A stretch of 15,515 bases of DNA, from positions 1-15,515 of the forward strand of contig VEQJ01000005.1 of the NCBI GenBank assembly GCA_018883285.1. The letters are read 5' to 3'. Source of the DNA: Alphaproteobacteria bacterium. Lineage in GTDB: Bacteria > Pseudomonadota > Alphaproteobacteria > CAISOG01. The notes beneath the pieces are model-generated. The model ran no database searches. It was not told the DNA's origin and was given only the letters and a program-made list of their open reading frames with translations. The position numbers were made by a program, and so were the translations under genes. Every line of letters starts with the position of its first letter. Within the stretch, counting starts at the first letter, position 1. This document shows, piece by piece, positions 1 to 8,077 of the stretch.

Positions 1-78
1 GCGGGGGATGATACGGCCAAAAATTTCGCTGACCACGCCAAACAGCCGCGCCGCACCCTCTGCAATTGCATCAATCAT
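1..78 (-). CDS. Start of an unrecognised small protein gene (partial, runs off the window)
   Basis: An ATG at 76-78 on the minus strand opens a frame that stays open for 26 codons to the window edge. The translation begins MIDAIAEGAARLFGVVSEIF and looks like an amphipathic or membrane-associating helix. An AGGGGG stretch lies about 7 bases upstream of the ATG, a good ribosome binding site, and the gene starts only 15 bases after the stop of the M23 lipoprotein gene, so the two are probably cotranscribed. I do not recognise the family and infer no function. The short visible length limits confidence, but the Shine-Dalgarno sequence and the spacing make a real gene more likely than chance. Confidence 0.45.
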   Translation of the reverse strand, partial: MIDAIAEGAARLFGVVSEIFGRIIPR

Positions 79-93
79 TGGTTTTGCCCCCTG

Positions 94-681
94 TTAACGA
101 TTGGCCAGCTTCCAAGATTCCTGCATGGCATAGATAACGGCCGAAGGATCAATCAGCTGTTTGTTGTAGCGTAGCGTCCAGTGCAAATGGGGACCCGTCG
201 CATGCCCCGTTTCGCCAACCGCGGCAATCACCTGCCCCGCTCGTACGATTTGGCCAGCCCGCACCCCAATACCGCTAAGATGGCAATAGGTATGTTCCCA
301 TGCGCCGCTAACAATCTCCACCTGCCAGCCACAGCCGCGATCATAGCTGACCTCTTTAACCCGACCGGTAGCCCAGGCGCGAACATAGGCACCGTGCGGC
401 GCCGCCAGGTCAATGCCGTTATGAAATTGCCGCCGCCCTGTGCCTGGTCGATTGCGCCAGCCAAATCCACTGCTGATTCTTTTGAAGTTTTCAACAGGAA
501 AGGACGTTTCGCGCCAAGTGCTGACCACCGAACCATCGGGGCGCAGCTGGACATCCAGATCGGTGTTGGCATCCGCGCGTGAGCAGCCACCCACCAACAC
601 CGCCAACAGCAACAGTGCAAGGCTAAGCGGCTTATGGAACCTACCCACAGGGGTGGTGCGGCCAGGGGAAAAAATCTTCAT
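94..681 (-). CDS. M23 (LytM/lysostaphin-type) zinc metallopeptidase lipoprotein
   Basis: A 195-residue predicted cell-wall endopeptidase or LytM-type activator of division amidases, anchored in the envelope as a lipoprotein. The N-terminus has a basic n-region, a Leu-rich hydrophobic core (residues about 18-30) and the lipobox LVGGC, with Cys33 as the expected lipidation site. The M23 domain spans about residues 67-180. It shows the HxxxD zinc-ligand motif in FHNGIDLAAP (His87, Asp91), GPHLHW (His165, His167) and the typical GETGHATG run before it, so the catalytic site looks complete. Length is short for the family: there is no LysM or coiled-coil region before the peptidase domain. The ATG at 679-681 gives a clean signal peptide but has no evident Shine-Dalgarno sequence. 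It lies just upstream of, and probably in an operon with, the partial gene at the window edge. Stop codon is TAA. Which peptide bond it cuts cannot be read from sequence. Confidence 0.9.
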   Translation of the reverse strand: MKIFSPGRTTPVGRFHKPLSLALLLLAVLVGGCSRADANTDLDVQLRPDGSVVSTWRETSFPVENFKRISSGFGWRNRPGTGRRQFHNGIDLAAPHGAYVRAWATGRVKEVSYDRGCGWQVEIVSGAWEHTYCHLSGIGVRAGQIVRAGQVIAAVGETGHATGPHLHWTLRYNKQLIDPSAVIYAMQESWKLANR

Positions 682-826
682 GGTTTAGTTAACCAAAGAA
701 AATGCGCATTGACAAGGTTTTACACCAAAAAAGCTGCTGATACAGCTTTGCTGGCTGGCAGGGTTTTGGTCATCGCCGTCAGGATTTTGTGATGATGCAG
801 GCAAACAATTGCGCCGCAAACCAAAG

Positions 827-835
827 TTATACACA
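827..835 (+). promoter_or_regulatory. Putative DnaA box TTATACACA
   Basis: TTATACACA matches the bacterial DnaA box consensus TTATNCACA at every defined position. It sits in the long uvrC upstream gap, about 200 bases from a second perfect match. A single 9-mer of this kind can occur by chance, so the support comes mainly from the neighbouring cluster. Confidence 0.4.
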
Positions 836-1017
836 TGGCGTTAACCATGTGCCTAAGTGGCCTGCCCCACCCCATAAAGTTTGTCAATAGGGGATACCAA
901 CAAGAACGCAGAAAAATTTTCCTTTTATAAAACAGTGCGTTGCAAAAACAGCCTGTAATACAAGCGGATGCCGCCAAGTGCCTGTTGTATAGGGGCTTCG
1001 CCCCCATCCCATCACAG

Positions 1018-1052
1018 TTGCCCACAATGTTATCCACAGATTCCGTGGATAT
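1018..1052 (+). promoter_or_regulatory. Cluster of DnaA-box-like sites with a perfect TTATCCACA
   Basis: Three 9-mers are packed into 35 bases: TTGCCCACA at 1018-1026 (two differences from TTATCCACA), the perfect TTATCCACA at 1030-1038, and an inverted 7/9 match at 1044-1052. The second and third form a TATCCAC-7-GTGGATA inverted repeat. A further 7/9 match, TTGTCCACG, lies at 1131-1139. The first two are 12 bases apart in the same orientation. Such packing suggests DnaA binding, either for control of the adjacent genes or as part of a replication origin. The usual alphaproteobacterial origin neighbours such as hemE are not seen here, so the origin reading is speculative. Confidence 0.4.
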
Positions 1053-1065
1053 CTCGGAAAGACGG

Positions 1066-1093
1066 TTGAAGCATTGGCTGGCCATGCTACCTT
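1066..1093 (+). promoter_or_regulatory. Weak candidate promoter for uvrC
   Basis: TTGAAG at 1066-1071 and TACCTT at 1088-1093 are separated by 16 bases, giving a partial match to a housekeeping sigma-70 promoter. Transcription would start about 115 bases before the preferred uvrC start. The -10 match is poor and this is only the best candidate seen. Confidence 0.22.
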
Positions 1094-1214
1094 ACTGGTG
1101 AAACCCATCATCAACAACAGGTTAGACCGCTTGTCCACGCCGCCGCCAACGTATCATCCCAGCATGGATACCGCATCCCCATCGCCTGAGCCGCGCGGGG
1201 GTGGGGTGATTGCT

Positions 1215-3113
1215 ATGGCCAGCCTGACGGCGGGGGCTGAGGTGATCCGCCGCTTTGCCGCCAGCCTAGAGCAGCAACCAGGGGTCTATCGCATGTTGGA
1301 TGCCAAGGGCGGGGTGCTGTATGTGGGCAAGGCGCGCAATCTGCCCAAACGGGTGCTTAGCTACACGGCGATAGCCCGCCTGCCCCAACGGTTGCAGCGG
1401 ATGGTATCGTTGACCACCGCCATGACCTGCACCGTCACCCGTTCAGAAACAGAAGCCTTGTTGTTAGAGGCCAGCCTGATAAAAACCCTGCGCCCCCGTT
1501 TTAACATCGTGCTGCGCGATGACAAAATGTACCCCTATATCTTGCTGACGGCGGATCATGACTTTCCCCGCCTGCAAAAATATCGCGGCAAAAAAGAGGG
1601 AAAAGGCATTTATATCGGCCCCTATGCCAGCGTTCAAAGCGTTGAGCAGGCGATGTTGACGATTCAAAAGGTTTTCGGCCTGCGCACCTGTGCCGATACG
1701 GTCTTTGCCCATCGCAGTCGCCCCTGTTTGCAGTATTTTATCAAGCGTTGCACCGCCCCCTGCGTCGGTTATATCAGCCCAGATGACTACGCCGCCAAGG
1801 TGGCTGAGGCGCAACAGTTCCTAAGCGGTGACAGCATGCAATTGCGTGAACGGCTGGTGAAAGCCATGGAGCAAGCCAGCCAGGCACAGGCCTATGAACA
1901 GGCCGCCGCACTGCGGGATCAGCTAAAGGCCATCACCTGGCTGGAAAGCCAGCAGAGTGTGCATGTGCCAGGGTTGGATCACGCCGATGTGGTGGCAGGC
2001 TATAGCGCGGGCGGATGGGCGGCAATTCAGCTGTTCTTTATTCGTCATGGCCGCCATGTTGGTAACAGCAGCCATCTGTTGCGCCAGCCCCCCGATGTCG
2101 ATCTGCCCGACTTGCTGGCCAGCTTTTTGGCACAGTTCTATGAGCAATGGCCTGCCCCGCCGCAAATCCTGATTACTCCCTTGCCGACCGATACGACGCT
2201 GGTGGCGGAGGCGTTAGGCCTGCAGGCGGGGCATAAGGTGGCCTTGATGCAACCGCAGCGCGGGGCAAAGGCCGACCTGCTGGCGCAAACCCTGCTGAAC
2301 GCTCGCCAGGCGCATCAGCGCAAGCAGCAGGAGGATAGCGTTTTCGCGGAGCAGTTGGAACAGCTGCAACAACGGTTCGCCCTGCCGCACCCCCTGAGCC
2401 GGGTTGAGGTGTATGACAACAGCCACCTGCAGGGGGATCAGGCCTTAGGGGCGATGATCGTGGTCGGGGTGGAAGGGTTCCAGAAGAGCGCCTATCGCCG
2501 TTTTAACCACACGGGGCGGGTGGCGGATACCCGCGACGACTATGCGATGATGCAGGCAACGCTGCAGCGACGCCTTAGCAAAATTGCCAAAAATGATCCC
2601 CGCGTCCATGACAATCCGCAATCCTTGGCTGAGGACTATCCCGACCTGCCGCAACTGTGGCTGATTGACGGCGGTAAGGGGCAGTTGCATGAGGCGGTGG
2701 CGGTGCTAGCCGAATGGGGGCTTAGTGCCGTGATTTCCGTCGTTGCGATTGCCAAGGGGGTGGAGCGGGATAAGGGGCTGGAACGGTTTTTTATGCAAGA
2801 TGCGGCGGGCGTGACCCAGGAAGTCATGGTGGAATCCAATGACCCGTTACGCTTTTTCTTGCAACGGATTCGGGACGAAGCCCACCGCTTTGCGATTACC
2901 GGCAACCGCGCCGCCCGCCAGCTGAATGCGCGGCGATCCCATTTGGATCAGTTAAAGGGCATTGGCCCCGCCCGCCGCAAGGCCTTGCTGCAACATTTTG
3001 GATCGCTGCGCCTGTTAACCCAAGCGGGGGTTGAGGATTTGGCACAAGTCAAGGGTATCAGCCGCACCCTGGCACGCCAACTGTATCAACAAATGCATCC
3101 TGAGTTGGAGTAA
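1215..3113 (+). CDS. uvrC: Excinuclease ABC subunit C (UvrC)
   Basis: UvrC makes the dual 3' and 5' incisions around bulky DNA lesions after UvrAB has located them. From the ATG at 1215 the product is 632 residues, the usual length; the frame is open to 1074, but the extra 47 residues have no family resemblance. Domains in order: GIY-YIG nuclease (about 20-98, with GVYRM and VLYVGKARNL); four cysteines (159, 171, 179, 183) in the arrangement that binds a [4Fe-4S] cluster in UvrC; UVR helical hairpin for UvrB contact (about 208-241); RNase H-like endonuclease with VEVYDNSHLQG (Asp401), LIDGGKGQ (Asp485) and DEAHRFA (His557); and a helix-hairpin-helix pair (about 578-625, GIGPARRKALL and VKGISRTLA) that binds DNA. 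All catalytic elements look intact. It is transcribed alone, convergent with ihfB; there are 79 bases between the stops, including a run of nine C (3174-3182), with no clear terminator. Confidence 0.97.
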   Translation: MASLTAGAEVIRRFAASLEQQPGVYRMLDAKGGVLYVGKARNLPKRVLSYTAIARLPQRLQRMVSLTTAMTCTVTRSETEALLLEASLIKTLRPRFNIVLRDDKMYPYILLTADHDFPRLQKYRGKKEGKGIYIGPYASVQSVEQAMLTIQKVFGLRTCADTVFAHRSRPCLQYFIKRCTAPCVGYISPDDYAAKVAEAQQFLSGDSMQLRERLVKAMEQASQAQAYEQAAALRDQLKAITWLESQQSVHVPGLDHADVVAGYSAGGWAAIQLFFIRHGRHVGNSSHLLRQPPDVDLPDLLASFLAQFYEQWPAPPQILITPLPTDTTLVAEALGLQAGHKVALMQPQRGAKADLLAQTLLNARQAHQRKQQEDSVFAEQLEQLQQRFALPHPLSRVEVYDNSHLQGDQALGAMIVVGVEGFQKSAYRRFNHTGRVADTRDDYAMMQATLQRRLSKIAKNDPRVHDNPQSLAEDYPDLPQLWLIDGGKGQLHEAVAVLAEWGLSAVISVVAIAKGVERDKGLERFFMQDAAGVTQEVMVESNDPLRFFLQRIRDEAHRFAITGNRAARQLNARRSHLDQLKGIGPARRKALLQHFGSLRLLTQAGVEDLAQVKGISRTLARQLYQQMHPELE

Positions 3114-3192
3114 CGGTGGGGCTGTTGGAGGGTGCTTGAAGGGCTCTCTTGGGACGCGGCGGCTGGCCATCTACCCCCCCCCGATAGCGCAA

Positions 3193-3501
3193 CTACTTAC
3201 CTGGATTTAGGCGATCAAACAGATCTTTACCCATGACAAAGGCAACGCTTTTGCGCACGCCTGTTTGCACCTTTTCGCCGCTACGGGGATTGCGGGTCAG
3301 GCGGGGGGCGCGTTCCTTAACCGAAAAGGTCGCAAATCCGCGCAATTCAATCCGACGACCCGCCACCAGGGCTTGCCCCATTTGATCAAAAGTCAGGCGT
3401 ACCACTTGATCCAAATCCTGCTCCCGCAGTTGTGGAAAGCGGGCAGCCAATTGCTTAACCAGCTCTGAGCGGGTCAAATTTGAAACGTCTTTTGTTACCA
3501 T
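3193..3501 (-). CDS. ihfB: Integration host factor subunit beta / HU-family DNA-binding protein
   Basis: This 102-residue HU/IHF-fold protein pairs with IHF alpha to bend DNA in replication, recombination and transcription control. The N-terminal dimerisation helices carry TRSELVKQLAARFPQL; the beta-arm region carries RRIELRGFATFSVKERAPR, then the DNA-intercalating turn NPRSGEKV (Pro72), and the C-terminal helix GKDLFDRLN. Position directly downstream of rpsA, as in other proteobacteria, favours IHF beta over HU. The ATG at 3499-3501 gives an N-terminus about 8 residues longer than common homologues (MVTKDVSN before LTRSEL). There is no strong Shine-Dalgarno sequence. A terminator hairpin lies between rpsA and this gene, so its expression may depend on partial readthrough or on its own promoter. 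Stop is TAG. Confidence 0.93.
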   Translation of the reverse strand: MVTKDVSNLTRSELVKQLAARFPQLREQDLDQVVRLTFDQMGQALVAGRRIELRGFATFSVKERAPRLTRNPRSGEKVQTGVRKSVAFVMGKDLFDRLNPGK

Positions 3502-3530
3502 TGCGCTTCACCAAAATCGTTAAAAGGTTC

Positions 3531-3566
3531 AAAAAAACTGTGGCGAGGGATTCGCCCCCCGCCACA
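3531..3566 (-). terminator. Rho-independent terminator or attenuator between rpsA and ihfB
   Basis: On the minus strand TGTGGCG (3566-3560) pairs with CGCCACA (3545-3539). The stem continues through GGG/CCC after one bulged base and is followed by a run of seven T (3537-3531). It begins about ten bases after the rpsA TAG. The structure should end much of the aroA-cmk-rpsA transcript and leave ihfB at a lower level. Confidence 0.8.
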
Positions 3567-3576
3567 ACCCATTAGA

Positions 3577-5433
3577 CTATGCGTCACTGTCACTTTCTTT
3601 GGCATCATCATCGGCCTTTTTGGCTTTGGTCGCCTTGCCCGAAGCCGATTTGGCCGCCGCCGCCTCCGTTTTCTCTTTAGCCTTGCTCATCGCAACGCCC
3701 AGAATGTCACCAAGGCTGGCACCGCTGCTGGTGGTGCCGTATTCCTCCAGGGCTTTACGCTCCTCCTCCAGCTCCAGTTGCTTCACGGACAGCTGCGTCT
3801 TTTTGCCGGTGGCATCATATTGGGTGATGACAGCGTCCAACTTCTCCCCAACGGCAAAGCGATCGACCCGCTGTTCGTTTTTCTCACGCGATAGTTCGCC
3901 TTTTTTAATAAAGCCGATTTGGTTGTCACCAAATTTGACCTCAATACCACCATCGGTCAGCTGGCTAATCACCGCGGTGACCACCACACCTTTTTTCAGG
4001 CCAGCCGAGGATCCCTCGCCACCTTGCCTACCGGCATGGGAACCGCCCTCTGCATCGCTGGCTGAACCTTTAGATGCATGGGCAGGGCGATCGCCCGACA
4101 ATTGTTTGATGCCCAGGGCAACCCGCTCTTTACTAGGATCCATTTCGATGATTTTGGCCTGAATCTCTTGGCCTTTGCTGTAGGTTTTCAACAGCTCCTC
4201 ACCGTTGCGTTCCCAGCTCAGGTCATTCATGTGAATGATCCCTTCCATATCGGGGCCAACCTCAACAAACAAGCCAAAGTCGGTGATGTTTTTAATCGGC
4301 AGGGTCATGATCTCACCAACCTGGTGGGCATTGGCAAAGTCTTCCCATGGATTCTGCTGGCACTGTTTATAGCCCAGGCTGATGCGGCGTTTGGCCAAAT
4401 CAACATCCAACACCATCACCTCAACGGTTTGACCGATAGACAACAGGCGGTTGGGCGCAACATTCTTTTTCGTCCAGCTGAGTTCGGAAACGTAAATCAA
4501 CCCCTCAACCCCAGGTTCCAGCTCAGCAAAGGCACCATAGTCGGTAATGTTGGTAATGCGTGCCTGCAAACGCTGGTTGGCGTGATAGCGGGTTTCAATA
4601 CCATCCCATGGGTTGGATTCCAGCTGTTTCATGCCCAGGCTGATACGCTGATTTTCCTGGTTGTATTTGATGACCTGCACCTGCACCTGTTGGCCAATGC
4701 TCAACACCTCTGATGGGTGGTTAATCCGACGCCAGGAAATGTCGGTGATGTGAACCAGACCATCGACGCCGCCCAAGTCCACAAAGGCACCGTAGTTGGT
4801 GATGTTTTTCACCGTACCGGTCATGATCTGACCTTCTTTCAGCGCACCGATGATTTCGTTGCGGCTTTCGGCGCGGGATTCTTCCAACACGGCGCGGCGG
4901 GACACCACGATGTTGCCACGGCGGCGATCCATTTTCAGGATTTGGAACGGCTGCACCTTACCCAATAGAGGGCTAATGTCTTTGGTGGGGCGAACATCGA
5001 CTTGGCTGTTCGGCAAAAAGGCAATGGCACCGGACAGGTCAACGGTGTAACCACCCTTAACCCGACCATTGATAACGCCCTCAACCCGCTGTTGCTGTTC
5101 AAAGGCTTGTTCCAGGATAATCCAGGATTCTTCACGACGGGCGCGTTCACGGCTAAGCACCGCCTCACCCTGACGATCTTCCAGGCGTTCAACATAAACG
5201 TCAACGATGTCACCAACTTGCAGCTCCACCAGGCCGTTCACATTGGCAAATTCCTTCAGCGACACCCGCCCCTCAGATTTCAATCCAACATCGATAACGG
5301 CGGAATCTTTTTCCAGGCTGATGACCAAGCCTTTTACAACGGAACCTTCCAATTGTTGGCCGGGCTTAATAACCTCGTCCAACATGGCGGCAAAATTTTC
5401 AACGGGAACTTGGGTTTGGGTGTTAAGTGACAT
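3577..5433 (-). CDS. rpsA: 30S ribosomal protein S1
   Basis: S1 binds mRNA leaders and helps the 30S subunit engage and unfold them. From the ATG at 5431-5433 the product is 618 residues; the frame is also open to a TTG at 5451, but MSLNTQTQVPVENFAAMLDE is the typical beginning. Six S1/OB-fold repeats can be placed: about 28-96, 116-181, 201-270, 287-356, 373-442 and 481-553. The best-conserved blocks are VKNITNYGAFVDLGGVDGLVHI, ITNITDYGAFAELEPGVEGLIYVSEL and IKNITDFGLFVEVGPDMEGIIHM (each cited in part). A Gly/Ser-rich linker (about 447-478) separates repeats 5 and 6, and the tail after residue 585 is an Ala/Lys/Asp-rich disordered segment. The gene follows cmk by 46 bases and ends in TAG, with a terminator close behind. 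Nothing suggests damage. Confidence 0.96.
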   Translation of the reverse strand: MSLNTQTQVPVENFAAMLDEVIKPGQQLEGSVVKGLVISLEKDSAVIDVGLKSEGRVSLKEFANVNGLVELQVGDIVDVYVERLEDRQGEAVLSRERARREESWIILEQAFEQQQRVEGVINGRVKGGYTVDLSGAIAFLPNSQVDVRPTKDISPLLGKVQPFQILKMDRRRGNIVVSRRAVLEESRAESRNEIIGALKEGQIMTGTVKNITNYGAFVDLGGVDGLVHITDISWRRINHPSEVLSIGQQVQVQVIKYNQENQRISLGMKQLESNPWDGIETRYHANQRLQARITNITDYGAFAELEPGVEGLIYVSELSWTKKNVAPNRLLSIGQTVEVMVLDVDLAKRRISLGYKQCQQNPWEDFANAHQVGEIMTLPIKNITDFGLFVEVGPDMEGIIHMNDLSWERNGEELLKTYSKGQEIQAKIIEMDPSKERVALGIKQLSGDRPAHASKGSASDAEGGSHAGRQGGEGSSAGLKKGVVVTAVISQLTDGGIEVKFGDNQIGFIKKGELSREKNEQRVDRFAVGEKLDAVITQYDATGKKTQLSVKQLELEEERKALEEYGTTSSGASLGDILGVAMSKAKEKTEAAAAKSASGKATKAKKADDDAKESDSDA

Positions 5434-5479
5434 GGTTGAGGGTGAGTCCAAAAGTTAAGGTTGCACAATAGGAAGGAAA

Positions 5480-6286
5480 CTATAAATCAAGTGGTTGCCC
5501 ATGCCAAGCCCTAAAATGGGGATCAATATAGGCCATCGCCTGCGCGGCCAATTCGGTGGGCGTGACCCGGCTGTTATCCAGCACTTGGCCTGCCACAGCG
5601 CGGCTGGCGGCCATTTGTGCCGCATCGCTGGCATCGCGGGCGTGAATATCGGCCAGGATGCGTTCCACTGTTGGTTGGGCTAAAGTTGGTTGGCTGTTGG
5701 CGGTGGCCGCAGCATTGGCCAAAGCCAGCTGTTGCAACTGGCGATGGCGCCGCTCTGCCCGCACCTGGGCATCGGCGATGATGAACAGCTTCACCTGCGC
5801 CTGCGGGGCAATCACGCTGCCGATGTCGCGGCCTTCGATCACCGCGCCCATGACCGCGCCCGATGAATTGCCCGCCTGATGCGGCGGATGCAGCGCAAAA
5901 TCCACCTGCAACTGACGCAGGGCTGCCCGCACCGCCGGCATGGCCGCCACCAGGCTGGCCGCGATGCTGACATCCTCAGCCCGCAATTGTTGTTGAAACG
6001 CGGCATCCTGCAGCGGTTCCAGCCGCAGCTGGCTGGCGACGGCGGCGGCCTGATCGGGATCCAACTGTTGCCGCAACGCATCGGGGCTTAGCCTGACCGC
6101 GCTACCCGCGGGCGTCAATAGTGCCAGGCCAACGGCACGGTACAACAAGCCCGTATCCAAATGCGCCAGGCGATAATGGCTGGCTAGGCTTTTGGCCAGG
6201 GTACCCTTGCCACTGGCGGCGGGGCCATCAATCGCAATGATAAAGGGGGCTGCCGATTGCTGCACCATCGCCGATTGCACCACCAC
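5480..6286 (-). CDS. cmk: Cytidylate kinase
   Basis: CMK phosphorylates CMP and dCMP to the diphosphates using ATP. The product is up to 268 residues, long for a family usually near 210-230. The P-loop is GPAASGKGT (21-29), followed by the LDTGLLYRAVG block that contacts the nucleotide, then VIEGRDIGSVIAP (149-161), the Arg-rich RAERRHRQLQ stretch and RDASDAAQ in the lid. Length is gained by an Ala/Gln/Pro-rich insertion at about residues 188-205 and a small insertion before VIEGRDIG. The GTG at 6284-6286 is only three bases after the aroA stop, suggesting translational coupling; the ATG at 6266-6268 is an alternative start that would still keep the P-loop. The C-terminus WHGQPLDL then TAG is plausible. 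It lies between aroA and rpsA in the usual order. Confidence 0.94.
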   Translation of the reverse strand: MVVQSAMVQQSAAPFIIAIDGPAASGKGTLAKSLASHYRLAHLDTGLLYRAVGLALLTPAGSAVRLSPDALRQQLDPDQAAAVASQLRLEPLQDAAFQQQLRAEDVSIAASLVAAMPAVRAALRQLQVDFALHPPHQAGNSSGAVMGAVIEGRDIGSVIAPQAQVKLFIIADAQVRAERRHRQLQQLALANAAATANSQPTLAQPTVERILADIHARDASDAAQMAASRAVAGQVLDNSRVTPTELAAQAMAYIDPHFRAWHGQPLDL

Positions 6287-6289
6287 CCC

Positions 6290-7659
6290 TTAGACCAATT
6301 GCAACTTTGCCCCTAACTGTTGGAACAGAGGCACAAAATTGGGAAAACTGGTTAAAATCGGGCGCACATCATCAACCTGCACCGGTTGTTGGCTGGCCAT
6401 GCCCATCACCAAAAAGCTCATGGCAACGCGGTGATCCAGCTGCGCCAGGATGGTTGCGCCCCCTGGCACCCCTCCGCCCCGCAACCAACAACATGCAAAT
6501 CGTCACCCTCAATCACGGTGGTCACGCCACACAGCCGCAACCCCTCAGCCGCGGCGGCCAGGCGATCGCTTTCCTTCACCCGCAATTCGGCCAAGCCGCG
6601 AAAAACGCTGGTGCCCGTGGCAAAGGCCGCTACCACCGCCGCTATCAGATACTCATCAATCATGCTGGGGGCGCGGCTGGCGGGAATATCCACCGCCCGC
6701 AATGGCGCGTGGCGCACAACGATGTCGGCAACAGGCTCCCCCCCCTGTAGGCGCGGGTTGGTCAGGGTGATATCCGCCCCCATTTCTTGCAGCATGGTGA
6801 TAAAGCCGATGCGCAGCGGGTTGGTGCTGACCCCCGTTAAGGTCAGGGCGGATCCAGGCACAATCGCCGCCGCGCCCAACAAAAAGGCGGCGGAGCTGGG
6901 ATCGCCAGGAACCGCCAGGTTGAGGGGGCTAAGCGCGCCCATCGGCCGCTGAATCGACCAGGATACCCCCTCATGCGTGTGTTCCTGGTGCAAATCAACC
7001 CCCATGGCGCGCAACATCCGTTCGGTATGGTCGCGGGTGGGTTCGGGCTCTATCACCACGGTGGTGCCATTGGCGCCCAGCGCGGCCAGCAGAATAGCCG
7101 ACTTTACCTGCGCCGATGCGACAGGCAGTTTGTAGCGTATCGCCTGCAACGCGCCATCGCTGCGCATGGTCAGCGGTAGGCGGTCGCCCGAACGCCCCAA
7201 AAATTGAATGCCCATTTGTTTAAGCGGGGTCAGCACCCGCCCCATCGGCCGCTTGGAAAGGCTTTCATCGCCGCCAAAGGTCACGGTGATGGGATAGGCG
7301 GCCAGCAAGCCCATCAACAGACGGACGGCGGTGCCCGAATTGCCGAGATCCAGCACTTGCGCCGGTTCCTGTAACCCGGCTTCCCCCATGCCATCAACCT
7401 GCCAATGGCCATCGCCCAGGCGTTTGATGGCCACCCCACAAGCCTGCAAGGCGGCGGCGGTTGCCAACACATCCTCCCCCTCCAACAGACCCGTAAATTC
7501 GCTACGGCCAGCCGCCAAGGCCGCCAACATCAAACAGCGGTGGGAGATGGATTTGTCGCCCGGCACCGCCACCGTGCCCTGCAGCGCGGTCGCCCCCGCA
7601 GAACGATAGGGTTGGGGAACAGATTGGGATAAAGGATCGGTACGCATACCCACAGTCAT
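6290..7659 (-). pseudogene. aroA: 3-phosphoshikimate 1-carboxyvinyltransferase (EPSP synthase), interrupted by a -1 frameshift
   Basis: AroA transfers the enolpyruvyl group of PEP to shikimate-3-phosphate in aromatic amino acid synthesis. The first frame (ATG at 7657-7659) contains PGDKSISHR (33-41), DLGNSGTAVRL (104-114), SAQVKSAILLAAL, GDPSSAAF and RVKESDRLA, all typical of the enzyme. Near 6470 the frame changes: after [13 protein letters not shown] it would run on as CQGAQPSW and end at a TGA (6418-6420), while the next frame carries [20 protein letters not shown] and the rest of the expected C-terminus down to a TAA at 6290-6292. Adding one G to the GGGG run at 6469-6472 joins the two frames into [19 protein letters not shown], about 455 residues, the normal size. 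So one base is missing relative to an intact gene. A sequencing or assembly error in a homopolymer is quite possible; true inactivation or programmed slippage are the alternatives. First gene of the aroA-cmk-rpsA group; no Shine-Dalgarno sequence seen at the start. Confidence 0.9.
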
Positions 7660-7854
7660 ACGCTGGCAAAGCCATGCACGTCAAACCCAAATGGTGGCCT
7701 CTGTATAGGTTCAGTACATAGGGGGCTGGAGGAGGGGTGGGAAGGAAGAATGAATATAGTGGAGAGGGGTGGCGCCTTACAAGGAATAATGGGGGTGGCC
7801 AGGCTTGCCCAACACAGAGCAGAGCAGAACAGATTGTCGACACCTATTGAAACG

Positions 7855-8075
7855 TTAGCCAGCCAAGATCCCATAAGACAGGTTGTATTTGGAGAGGGCG
7901 AGGGTAAGATTGGCTCTGAAGGCGGTGATGGAGTCGGTTGTTTTAGAATGATTTCATAACGGTAATAGGTGGCGCGGCTAATGCCGACAATCGTCTGGCA
8001 GAATGCATTAGCATGGCCTGCAGCCTTGAGTTTTCGCCATTTTTGTACTAATGGACAGCATTTTTGTTGCGACAA
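7855..8075 (-). pseudogene. Remnant of an IS481/IS3-like transposase (helix-turn-helix N-terminus only)
   Basis: From a TTG at 8073-8075 the minus strand encodes LVQKWRKLKAAGHANAFCQT followed by IVGISRATYYRYEIILK. This is the N-terminal helix-turn-helix seen in integrase-type transposases that carry an rve DDE domain. After about 46 residues the frame turns into Pro/Ser-rich sequence, while a neighbouring frame gives LTLALSKYNLSYG, resembling the 'VLxLRxxNPTYGK' block that should follow, before a TAA at 7855-7857. No catalytic DDE core is present. The gene is therefore both frameshifted and truncated. It sits just upstream of aroA and directed towards it. No terminal inverted repeats or target duplications could be defined. 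Family assignment from memory of the motif is moderate. Confidence 0.6.
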
Positions 8076-8077
8076 AC

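Larger units (their letters stand above)
682..1214. other. 533-base intergenic region between divergent M23 lipoprotein gene and uvrC
   Basis: This stretch has no frame that resembles a known protein; the open frames on the minus strand at 720-1138 have unconvincing composition and no family resemblance. It contains several AT-rich patches, for example around 905-960, a short GGGGC-TTC-GCCCC hairpin near 992-1004, and a set of DnaA-box-like 9-mers listed separately. It must hold the promoters of the two divergent genes. A weak -35/-10 pair for the lipoprotein gene can be drawn at 687-715 (TTGTCA, 17 bases, TTAACT on the minus strand), which would make that transcript nearly leaderless; I would not rely on it. 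Confidence 0.6.

Noticed and set aside
841..856. CtrA-type TTAA-N7-TTAA site
   Set aside because: The half-sites are TTAA and CTAA with eight bases between, which does not match the consensus.
720..1138. Open frames on the minus strand upstream of uvrC (84 and 121 codons)
   Set aside because: Unusual composition, no family resemblance, no convincing start signals, and they overlap the DnaA-box cluster.
1074..1214. N-terminal extension of uvrC to position 1074
   Set aside because: The 47 added residues are Pro-rich without homology, and 632 residues from 1215 is the standard size.
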